NCBI GenBank assembly: GCA_964402975.1
Contig: CAYOEM010000001.1
Span: forward strand, 248,001 to 312,000
From: CAMDKS01 sp964402975
GTDB taxonomy: Bacteria > Bdellovibrionota_B > Oligoflexia > Oligoflexales > RGVZ01
DNA length: 64,000 nucleotides
Direction: 5' to 3'
Part shown: piece by piece, positions 24,220 through 31,829 of the stretch
How the letters are laid out: every line of letters starts with the position of its first letter
Numbering within the stretch: position 1 is the first letter of the stretch
Notes under the pieces: generated by a model
Database searches by the model: none
Told to the model about the DNA's origin: nothing
The model's input: the letters and a program-made list of their open reading frames with translations, nothing else
Position numbers and translations under genes: made by a program

Positions 24220-25257
24220 TCAGTGAGGTTCAACAATCACATCTGATGAGACTTCCAGGCGAAGCTCCTGTCCTTTCATGGGAATATCACGCTGAATGGT
24301 CACCAGCTCACCTCGATTTATTTGAGGATATTTTTTAAAAATCTTTTTTTGCCAGGACAGAAATTCTCGATTATCGCTACGGCAAACGAGCTGTTTCGCA
24401 TATCCTTTAAATTCCTGCATATCGCCTGTGATCCTTGCCCTGCCATAGGCTTTAGCTGGCGGAGGCGTTTTTTTAAACATCATCCATGCACAGGGAAGCG
24501 TTCCGTTTTTCATGGGAAGGTGATCTTCGATGGCCTTCAGCCAACTGGGCTGATCCCACAAAAATCTGTCATGGCACCAATCTCTTTCACCTGACACTAA
24601 CAGAGGACAATTCATGGCGTGGGTGCATGGCCCCCAAACATACCATCCTTGCTCCATTAGTAACGACCTAAGTGCCTGGAGGCGCCTCGCATCGTCGCGG
24701 GTTGAGGGCTCGATTATCATGAGCCCATCACAATTTTCGACCCAAGACGGTAATTGCGAGAGCTCCGTAAACGAATACGAGAATATAGCTAACGTATTAG
24801 GATTAATGCCTGAAGCCTCGCTGCTGGTCTGCCACGACAACCTTGTCAAAGAGTCCTCGGCAAGCTCTCGATGCATCGAGATCGCTTCAAGACCTCTTTC
24901 CATGCACAAACCAGACTTGAAAGACAAACCTGCCGCCTCGAAAGCGCAAGAAACGCTGCCGAGCCCACTTCCGAAGTCTATGTAGTGCTCAAATCCATCA
25001 AAAAAATTAACCTGTTGACCGCGTCTAATGACGCCCGCGGCCCGCCACCAATTAAGTGGCATAAAGTAGGTCAAATATGCGGTTTGGGCCCAAGGCTCAT
25101 GCCAAGGTGTGGACTTTTCCGGATGCTTCAAATAGAAGTCGGACAACCGTTTAACGGCGGCCGCAATAGCTCTTGAATCACCGGGGTCTAAACCAAGCCG
25201 GGCTAGTAAAGACAGCTGCTTAGCTCTTAACTTGTCAGGAAATATCGGGGCATCCAT
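24220..25257 (-). CDS. Rsm22/METTL17-like ribosomal small-subunit methyltransferase
   Basis: A 345-residue SAM-dependent-fold protein of the Rsm22 type, which associates with the small ribosomal subunit (the mitochondrial relative is METTL17). HYIDFGSGLGSVSCAFEAAG is the SAM-binding loop; IFSYSFTELSQLP follows. The cysteine/histidine block GPCTHAMNCPLL with RDWCHDRF is the family's proposed Fe-S cluster site (C-x-H-x3-C ... W-C-H). The C-terminal part is basic. AAAGG stands eight bases before ATG 25257; the frame could begin at TTG 25275, but that lacks an SD. The start codon is 2 bp from that of the divergent methyltransferase gene. Confidence 0.82.
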   Translation of the reverse strand: MDAPIFPDKLRAKQLSLLARLGLDPGDSRAIAAAVKRLSDFYLKHPEKSTPWHEPWAQTAYLTYFMPLNWWRAAGVIRRGQQVNFFDGFEHYIDFGSGLGSVSCAFEAAGLSFKSGLCMERGLEAISMHRELAEDSLTRLSWQTSSEASGINPNTLAIFSYSFTELSQLPSWVENCDGLMIIEPSTRDDARRLQALRSLLMEQGWYVWGPCTHAMNCPLLVSGERDWCHDRFLWDQPSWLKAIEDHLPMKNGTLPCAWMMFKKTPPPAKAYGRARITGDMQEFKGYAKQLVCRSDNREFLSWQKKIFKKYPQINRGELVTIQRDIPMKGQELRLEVSSDVIVEPH

Positions 25258-25259
25258 CG

Positions 25260-26216
25260 ATGAAACCTTTATCAAACAAGAACCCTCACGACGACTTCGC
25301 TGACCGTTGCATCGCCCATTGGACTAAAGATCGTCTGACGAAGCTTGTCAGCCAACACAAGTACCACGTTCTTCCAACGAACGCACCCCTACTTCTGCGA
25401 ACTTTGGGCCTTCTAAACAGCGACGCATCCATGTCGGCTGACAGCACCAGAAAATTCATCCAGATCAATCATTTACTGACGCAGTTCAAGCCATTTTTAG
25501 AGGATCTAAATCAGCGCCACAAGAGAGTTCGCATCCTGGACGCAGGCTGTGGCAGCTCGTTTTTAACGTTCATTCTGGCTTGGGCCTACAAGGAGTTATG
25601 GAAGCATGATGCGCTCCTGATCGGCGTTGATACCAATGAAAACCTGATCAACAAGAACAAAACCTCAGCCTCCAGTATGGGCGTTGACGGTCTCATTAAA
25701 TTTGCCCAATCACCCATCTCAGACATCAACTGGATGAACCTTCTTGCAGAGTTTAGTGACGATGTTCCAGACGACCCCAAAAAATCAAGACCGCACGCCG
25801 TCGTCGCACTACATGCTTGCGATACGGCTACGGATGATGCCATCGCACTTGGCATCCAGCTTCAAGCTGACTTTATCGCCGTGGCGCCATGCTGCCAGGC
25901 TGAGCTCGCAAGGCAGTGGAAGAATCTCGGGGATAAAAATCTCGAGCATCCACTAAATCCAGCGTTCAAAAATCCACATCTTCGTCGGGAGCTAGCCGCC
26001 CACTTCACGGATCTAGCACGCGTCTTAATACTGAGGGGGCACGGCTACGAGGTCACAACGACAGAATTTACGATGAGTCACGCCACTCCGAAAAATACGC
26101 TCATCCTCGCAGTGCGACGAGGCTCTTTTCTTAAAGAAGCGCAGCTCGAATACGGCAAACTAAAAAGCTATTTGGGTCATGTTGAGATTTCTCTGGAGAG
26201 AAAATGCCCTTTTTAA
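25260..26216 (+). CDS. SAM-dependent methyltransferase-fold protein (METTL25/GSTCD-like domain)
   Basis: A 318-residue protein with a class I methyltransferase core: VRILDAGCGSSFLTFILAWA (SAM loop, about residues 90-110), LIGVDTNENLI (acidic residue after strand 2), then AVVALHACDTATDDAIALG and FIAVAPCCQAELA. The ALHACD/APCCQ pair is typical of the Methyltransf_32-like family, whose eukaryotic relatives include METTL25. Substrate unknown; rRNA or tRNA is plausible given the divergent Rsm22-like partner. The ATG has only a weak SD (CGGGG at ten bases), and its promoter must lie inside the divergent gene. Confidence 0.78.
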   Translation: MKPLSNKNPHDDFADRCIAHWTKDRLTKLVSQHKYHVLPTNAPLLLRTLGLLNSDASMSADSTRKFIQINHLLTQFKPFLEDLNQRHKRVRILDAGCGSSFLTFILAWAYKELWKHDALLIGVDTNENLINKNKTSASSMGVDGLIKFAQSPISDINWMNLLAEFSDDVPDDPKKSRPHAVVALHACDTATDDAIALGIQLQADFIAVAPCCQAELARQWKNLGDKNLEHPLNPAFKNPHLRRELAAHFTDLARVLILRGHGYEVTTTEFTMSHATPKNTLILAVRRGSFLKEAQLEYGKLKSYLGHVEISLERKCPF

Positions 26217-26320
26217 AACTAAATCCAATCACTGATTAAATTCGACACGTCATAAACCCTAGCCTAAAGCCTCGAGTAGACCTTTTTCAGAGGCCAGAGA
26301 AAGCAAGCTCCTTCAGCGCA

Positions 26321-27127
26321 TTATCTTAAAGCCTTCATGATTTCTTTGACCCGCCCTACATCAACCTGATTTGAGACCACGCCGTCTTTTTTAAGTGACG
26401 TGCCGACTATAAACCCCCACACATGAGATTTAAAATCGCGAATATTGCCTGCATTAACCCCACTTCCCAAAACAACCGGCGTCTGACCAGCAGCTTCAAC
26501 CACCTCGGACAGCGCATTCTGATTTATCGGCTTGCCTGTACCTGCACCGGATACAATAACGGCGTCTGCAAGGCCACGTTTAATCGTATCCTCGACTTCA
26601 TCCTTAAGAGACCTAGGTGCCAAAGGTGCCGAGTGCTTGACATCAACGTCCGCTAGAATCTTAATATTTGATGCGCCCAATTCGGCCCGGTAGCGAAGCA
26701 GATCGTGAGCAATACCCTGGATAACACCTTGATCAGTCACGCGAGCTCCGGATAGTACGTTGACTCTTATGAATTCAGCATTTGACGCCATGGCCACCGC
26801 CAGAGCACTCATACCATCATTTCGTAGCACATTAATACCAAGCGGCAATCTCACAGCCGCCTTCACCTCACAGGCCAGAGCGGTCATAAAAGACACCACG
26901 TGCGCCGGCACCCGACCTGGATAAAACGGAACGTCTCCGAAGTTTTCCATCATCAGACAATCCACGCCGCCATCCCTTAGGGACTTGGCATCCTTTAATA
27001 TAAAGTCCTTAATTTTTGCGTAATCAAGCTTTGCCAGCGGCGCTCCCGGCAGGGGCGGTAGATGAAGCATGCCTATAACGGCGTTATTCTTCTTCGGTGC
27101 TAGTTCGTGAACAGGGCTTTTAATCAT
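26321..27127 (-). CDS. BtpA/SgcQ family TIM-barrel-type protein
   Basis: A 268-residue BtpA-family protein. VIGMLHLPPLPGAPLAKLD at the N-terminus, GVDCLMMENFGDVPFY, LPLGINVLRNDGMSALAVA, IRVNVLSGARVTDQG, ILADVDVKHSAPL and GFIVGTSLKKDG near the end are all family blocks. In cyanobacteria BtpA affects photosystem I accumulation; the E. coli relative SgcQ lies in a sugar gene cluster. Nothing photosynthetic is here, so the real activity is unknown. It lies 29 bp downstream of the dioxygenase gene and probably belongs to a prfC-dioxygenase-btpA transcription unit. Confidence 0.88.
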   Translation of the reverse strand: MIKSPVHELAPKKNNAVIGMLHLPPLPGAPLAKLDYAKIKDFILKDAKSLRDGGVDCLMMENFGDVPFYPGRVPAHVVSFMTALACEVKAAVRLPLGINVLRNDGMSALAVAMASNAEFIRVNVLSGARVTDQGVIQGIAHDLLRYRAELGASNIKILADVDVKHSAPLAPRSLKDEVEDTIKRGLADAVIVSGAGTGKPINQNALSEVVEAAGQTPVVLGSGVNAGNIRDFKSHVWGFIVGTSLKKDGVVSNQVDVGRVKEIMKALR

Positions 27128-27156
27128 GGCATCAGTCCAAAGCTTTAAATTTAAAC

Positions 27157-27969
27157 TTATGAATCTCTAAAAATCTTCCCATAGAAAATCGACTCCATAC
27201 TGAGGGTGCCGTATGTCCATCCCGAGTATAGCTCGGTCACTGACTCACCCCAAGCACTCGCGGCACCTGCAATAAATATCAGGGGCGCAAAGTGCTCCCA
27301 TGTGGGATGAGCTACTTTAGCATCTGGACTTTGGCTCTTGAAATTACACAGCGCATCAAAATCATTTGTTCTGAGGCAGTTTAGAACCCAGGACTGGAAT
27401 TGAATGGCCCAGTCTTGCGGCGCAGATAGACTCGGTTTATCCCAAACAAGTTGACCCAAATTATGCACCATTCCCCCACTTCCTAAAATCATGACACCCT
27501 CATGACGCAGAGGAGCCAGGATTTCTCCAGCCCTGAAGATATCTTGAGGAGACGCCTTGGAGTGTATGGCAACAGGAACAACGGGCACTTTGGCCTTGGG
27601 CCACATATGAAACAGTGGGACGTAGCTGCCGTGATCTAAGCCGCGGGATTGATTTTTACTGGAGGGAATAGACGCCCCATGCAAGAGATCGACACATTGC
27701 TGGGCCAAGTCCGAATCACCCTTGGCAGGATAGGTAAATTGATTTAATTCGTCGGGAAATCCTGAAAAATCGTGGATGGTCTCAAACGCCGGGCAATAAC
27801 CTACGTCAAATCCCGCAGGGCTCTTGTAATGCGCCGACATCACGACAACGGCACGGGGCGATATCTCCCGCCCCACCGACTCCATTGCTATCTGCCAAGG
27901 TCCTTTATTGATAAGCTCCACGGGAGCCCCGTGACTAACGAAAATGGCCGGACTTCTATCAAGATTCAC
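27157..27969 (-). CDS. DODA-type extradiol ring-opening dioxygenase (LigB/YgiD family)
   Basis: A 270-residue non-haem metal dioxygenase of the LigB superfamily that opens catechol rings (4,5-DOPA-type). Likely metal ligands are in AIFVSHGAP (His), IHDFSGFPDELNQF (His), LDHGSYVPLFHMWP and GSGGMVHNLG. VVVMSAHYKS and PVVPVAIHSKASP are also typical. The natural substrate is unclear; YgiD-like enzymes act on DOPA in vitro. The start codon overlaps the prfC stop by four bases, so translation is coupled to release factor 3, an odd partnership. Confidence 0.88.
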   Translation of the reverse strand: MNLDRSPAIFVSHGAPVELINKGPWQIAMESVGREISPRAVVVMSAHYKSPAGFDVGYCPAFETIHDFSGFPDELNQFTYPAKGDSDLAQQCVDLLHGASIPSSKNQSRGLDHGSYVPLFHMWPKAKVPVVPVAIHSKASPQDIFRAGEILAPLRHEGVMILGSGGMVHNLGQLVWDKPSLSAPQDWAIQFQSWVLNCLRTNDFDALCNFKSQSPDAKVAHPTWEHFAPLIFIAGAASAWGESVTELYSGWTYGTLSMESIFYGKIFRDS

Positions 27970-29579
27970 GACACAATCTCAGAGTCACTAAGGTTTTCAC
28001 TGGTTGCCGTATAAGTCACTTTGGGGTAGCGCTCGTTTAGCACTTTCATACGCCAAATTTGCTCCATCAAAACGACAAGATCGCCCCGTTGGTCACGACA
28101 AAGAGACTGGCTCTGCTCCTGAGTAAACTGTGTTAAGACCTTCTCGTCGTCACAATGCACCCACCGAGCTACAGAATAAGGAAGCTGTTGGAAATCCACG
28201 CGAACCCCATATTCGTTTTCAACCCGGTACTTCACGACGTCAAACTGCAGAACACCAACGACGCCAAGCCATAGATCATTGCTATTGAGAGGCCTTAGCA
28301 CCTGAACAGCACCCTCTTCCGAAAGCTGGTCGAGAGCTTTGTTAAGCTGCTTACTTTTAAGTGGATCTTTCAACTGAACTCGAACGAAATTCTCGGGAGA
28401 AAACACTGGTATACCTGTGTATATCAACGACTCACCTTCCGTCAGCGTGTCACCAATCTTAAAAATCCCCGGATCATGGATACCCACGATGTCACCAGCA
28501 AACGCCTGCTCAACCAAGGATCTATCTTGCGCCATAAACTGCGTAGGTCTTGCGAGTCTGAATTCACGCTTCATTCGAACGTGCCAAGCCTTCATACCAC
28601 GCTCAAATTTACCCGATACGATGCGCATGAAAGCCACTCGGTCCCTGTGCGAGGGGTCCATGTTGGCCTGAATCTTAAAAATAAAACCAGAGAACTTTGA
28701 CTCATTGGGTTCCACGGGCCTAGACCTCGTTGGCCTCGCCAGAGGTTGTGGCGCAATCTCAATGAGAGCTTCCAGAAGAGTTTGAATGCCAAAATTATTC
28801 ATAGCTGAGCCAAAGTAGACTGGGCAAAGCTCACCCTTTAGATACTTTTCTCGATCAAAGACCTCACCAGCACCCTCGAGCATTTCGATTTCATCACGTA
28901 ATTGGCTGGCAAGCTCTGATCCGATCTCTTTTTCTAGCTCAGGGTCATCGACTCCCATGCCTTTGAGGGCCACAGGCCTTGCACGGTCAGCCCCCTTATC
29001 AAACACGAGAAGAGTTTTTTTAAATCGGTCGTAGACACCTCTGAAATTTTGCCCCATTCCAATGGGCCAGGTCGCCGCATAGCACTGAATTCCTAAAACT
29101 TTCTCAATCTCATCAATCAGGTCAAAGGGCTCGCGGCCTTCGCGGTCCATTTTATTGATGAACGCGATGATGGGGGTTTTTCGCATAGCGCAGACTTCAA
29201 AAAGCTTTTTAGTCTGGCTTTCGACCCCGTTTGCTGCGTCGATCAGCATGACGGCCGAGTCCACGGCCGTAAGTGTTCGGTACGTATCTTCCGAGAAGTC
29301 CTGGTGACCAGGCGTATCGATGAGGTTGATCTCGCAGCCGTCGTATCCGAAATTCATAACGGAGCTGGTTACGGAGATTCCGCGCTGCTTTTCAAGCTCC
29401 ATCCAGTCGGAGGTGGCAAATTTCTTGCCTCGCTTTGCTTTCACGGTTCCGGCCATCTGAATGGCTCCGCCGTAAAGCAGCAACTTCTCCGTGGTCGTCG
29501 TTTTACCGGCATCGGGGTGGGAGATGATGGCAAACGTTCTTCGCTTGGCGATTTCTTTGTCTGTGATCAGGTTGCTCAT
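27966..29579 (-). CDS. prfC: Peptide chain release factor 3 (RF3)
   Basis: A 537-residue translational GTPase that recycles RF1/RF2 from the ribosome. G1 is ISHPDAGKTTTTEKLL, G2 lies at KQRGISVTSSVM, G3 DTPGHQDFSEDTYR and G4 FINKMDREGR. The sequence KAKRGKKFATSDWMELEKQR is the RF3-specific block between G1 and G2. Length and domain order are normal. It is the promoter-proximal gene of the minus-strand cluster prfC, dioxygenase, btpA and is divergent from the MFS exporter gene. Confidence 0.96.
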   Translation of the reverse strand: MSNLITDKEIAKRRTFAIISHPDAGKTTTTEKLLLYGGAIQMAGTVKAKRGKKFATSDWMELEKQRGISVTSSVMNFGYDGCEINLIDTPGHQDFSEDTYRTLTAVDSAVMLIDAANGVESQTKKLFEVCAMRKTPIIAFINKMDREGREPFDLIDEIEKVLGIQCYAATWPIGMGQNFRGVYDRFKKTLLVFDKGADRARPVALKGMGVDDPELEKEIGSELASQLRDEIEMLEGAGEVFDREKYLKGELCPVYFGSAMNNFGIQTLLEALIEIAPQPLARPTRSRPVEPNESKFSGFIFKIQANMDPSHRDRVAFMRIVSGKFERGMKAWHVRMKREFRLARPTQFMAQDRSLVEQAFAGDIVGIHDPGIFKIGDTLTEGESLIYTGIPVFSPENFVRVQLKDPLKSKQLNKALDQLSEEGAVQVLRPLNSNDLWLGVVGVLQFDVVKYRVENEYGVRVDFQQLPYSVARWVHCDDEKVLTQFTQEQSQSLCRDQRGDLVVLMEQIWRMKVLNERYPKVTYTATSENLSDSEIVS

Positions 29580-29708
29580 TTTTTAGCTCAGTTTCTGGTT
29601 GCCTTCGATGGATGGCCCTGCCATCTATCGCAACAATTGCAAGCCTTTGCCGAAGGTGATAGCTTTTGACATACCGGTGCAAAATATTCCACAGGAAAAT
29701 GCCGTTTC

Positions 29709-30950
29709 ATGAAGCAAAAAACCCAAACTAGTCCAATGCTTATCGCTTTTTTTACGATATTTTTGGACCTCCTTGGTTTTGGTATCGTCATACCGGTCAA
29801 TAGCTTCTACGTGCAAAGCCTTGGTGCTGGCCCGGCGGTGATCGCCCTTCTGTCGGCGTCATACTCGCTTATGCAGTTCTTATTTGCCCCGTTTTGGGGG
29901 CGCTTGTCAGATAGAATCGGCAGAAGGCCGGTTATTCTCATCTCGGTTGCTGCAAGTTGTGCAGGGCACTTGATTTTCGGTCTTTCCTCGACGATTTTTA
30001 CGATATTTGCGGCGAGGATTCTGGCTGGATTTGGTAACGCCAACCTTGGAACAGCACAGGCCATTATCGCGGACGTAACGACACCAGAAAACAGGGCCAA
30101 AGGAATGGGCCTTATTGGGGCGGCCTTCGGCTTAGGGTTCCTCCTTGGACCAGCGATTGGAGGCTTTGCGGGACAGCTTAGCCCACAAGCACCTGCGCTA
30201 GTTGCAGCAGCACTTGCCGCCGTGAACTTCTTTGTCGCATATGCGCTATTGCCCGAAACCAGAAAAGAAAGCTCGGAAAATTCTGGCCACCATAAGCGAA
30301 CGTTTTCACTACGAGCTCTCTTCCGGGCGGTCACACTACCAAACGTCGGCGTGATTTTACAAATTAGCTTTCTCGGTACATTTGCTTTTAGCATGTTTGA
30401 AGTCATTGTGGGACTACTCATGGAGAGGGCTTATCTTCCGAGTGTAGGACGTGAAACTCCTCAACACATAGCCGAGGCCGCTAAGCTGACGGCTTGGTTT
30501 TTAGTTGCCGTTGGTATTACGGCGGTCATTGTTCAGGGTGGTCTTATCGGACGTCTGACAAAACGCTTCGGGGAAACTAAACTATTTAGAACTGGCCTGC
30601 TGCTGATGCTTTTATCTATTGGGGCCATTCCTCTCACCGTCAAAACTGGAGTTTATGACCACATGCTTATTTTGGCAGTGGTGCTGGCCATCGGGACTGG
30701 TATGTACAACCCATCCCAGTCGAGTCTGGTCTCTCGCTCGTCACCAGAAGATCAGCAGGGTGGTATCTTAGGTCTCAACCAAAGCATGTCCGCACTTGGT
30801 CGCGTGGTGGGGCCCGCCCTGAGCGGATTTTTGTTTGAGATCAATCAGGGACTTCCTTTTTATACTGCTGCGATGGTGCTATGCGCTGCGGCTACTCTCG
30901 CACTGTTCGTAAAGCCAGCACTCATGCCCGCTGCTGCAAGCTCATCTTAG
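29709..30950 (+). CDS. Major facilitator superfamily transporter (TetA/DHA1-like)
   Basis: A 413-residue, 12-helix transporter. LDLLGFGIVIPVNSFYV in helix 1, FAPFWGRLSDRIGRRPVIL (loop 2-3 motif A), RILAGFGNANLGTAQAII (motif B), and GAAFGLGFLLGPAIGGF (motif C of antiporters) place it in the drug:H+ antiporter group near TetA. An exporter of a small hydrophobic compound is likely; the substrate cannot be read. It stands alone, divergent from prfC. Confidence 0.9.
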   Translation: MKQKTQTSPMLIAFFTIFLDLLGFGIVIPVNSFYVQSLGAGPAVIALLSASYSLMQFLFAPFWGRLSDRIGRRPVILISVAASCAGHLIFGLSSTIFTIFAARILAGFGNANLGTAQAIIADVTTPENRAKGMGLIGAAFGLGFLLGPAIGGFAGQLSPQAPALVAAALAAVNFFVAYALLPETRKESSENSGHHKRTFSLRALFRAVTLPNVGVILQISFLGTFAFSMFEVIVGLLMERAYLPSVGRETPQHIAEAAKLTAWFLVAVGITAVIVQGGLIGRLTKRFGETKLFRTGLLLMLLSIGAIPLTVKTGVYDHMLILAVVLAIGTGMYNPSQSSLVSRSSPEDQQGGILGLNQSMSALGRVVGPALSGFLFEINQGLPFYTAAMVLCAAATLALFVKPALMPAAASSS

Positions 30951-31063
30951 CCTTCTGACTAATGATTCAATCGATCCCTAAAAACTAAAAAAATACAACC
31001 AGTTAGACACAGCACTCAAAATCGGCAAGCATTTCGCCGATCCCCCCTCCCTAAGGGGTTTTG

Positions 31064-31642
31064 GTGAGACTTTATCTGCTCATGATTGCGATTTTGTTAT
31101 ATGGCTGCGGAGACTCTCAGCAGGCTACGGCATATCGATATCTACTTTTGGCGTCACTTAGCAGTAAGCCGGAGAGCTCTGCAAAGCAGCCGACGGTTAG
31201 ATCCTCAAAAGACAAATATTTTGATGCCACTTGTAAAAGTAATGAATGTCCCGAGGTTGACCTTTCCCTTACGCCAGCATCTGGACTCGCCGCAGGTCAA
31301 CAGTTTTTCGAAGGCACCGTCAACGAGTTGGTCGACTGGAGCATGAAATTTAAATCACTCATAAAACAGGATAGGGTCATTTTTGCCATCAAAGAGAAGC
31401 CGAAGTGGATGTCTCCTTCAGTCAGATGGACTGAAGGAATCTTACGTGTTTTTGGCAAACCTGACACAACAACTGAAAATACCGCCGTAAAGATTCTTGT
31501 GAGAGATTTCTCCCGTTGTATTGCAATGGACAAGCGGAATTTTAACCAGTGTAAAGACATGAACCAGGAGTTCCAAAGTTACGACAAAACCTTCTCCATG
31601 CAGTTTAAAATCAAAGCCAATCCAAATTGGCCAAGCCGTTAG
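31064..31642 (+). CDS. Lipoprotein with putative Ig-like domain
   Basis: A 192-residue lipoprotein. The leader VRLYLLMIAILLYGCGD ends in a lipobox. AAGGGG sits five bases before the GTG at 31064; a TTG at 31061 is too close to it. Residues about 68-180 resemble a bacterial Ig/cadherin-like module: a KPKWM segment followed by RWTEGILRVFGKPDT and AVKILVRDFSRC matches the P-x-W ... G-x-L-x-G-x-P ... I-x-V-x-D pattern of He_PIG-type domains. Function unknown. A second lipoprotein gene follows after 187 bp. Confidence 0.68.
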   Translation: MRLYLLMIAILLYGCGDSQQATAYRYLLLASLSSKPESSAKQPTVRSSKDKYFDATCKSNECPEVDLSLTPASGLAAGQQFFEGTVNELVDWSMKFKSLIKQDRVIFAIKEKPKWMSPSVRWTEGILRVFGKPDTTTENTAVKILVRDFSRCIAMDKRNFNQCKDMNQEFQSYDKTFSMQFKIKANPNWPSR

Positions 31643-31829
31643 GCCCGAGATTATAGCCAACCATTTTGCTAGCTAAAGCCAGCTTCATCTTGGTGTGTTG
31701 AGATGCCTTCCTACAGCCAAAGCGAGATGGTATTTTATCTCTTAAAATCAGCATGTTAAGTCGAGTCACGACTGGGATTCAAGGTTCCATGCAAAATGGC
31801 CGATACCTCTCTTCCAAAGGAGCTTATAC

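Noticed and set aside
26321..27127. BtpA as evidence for photosynthesis
   Set aside because: The family is widespread in non-photosynthetic bacteria and no photosynthesis gene is present.
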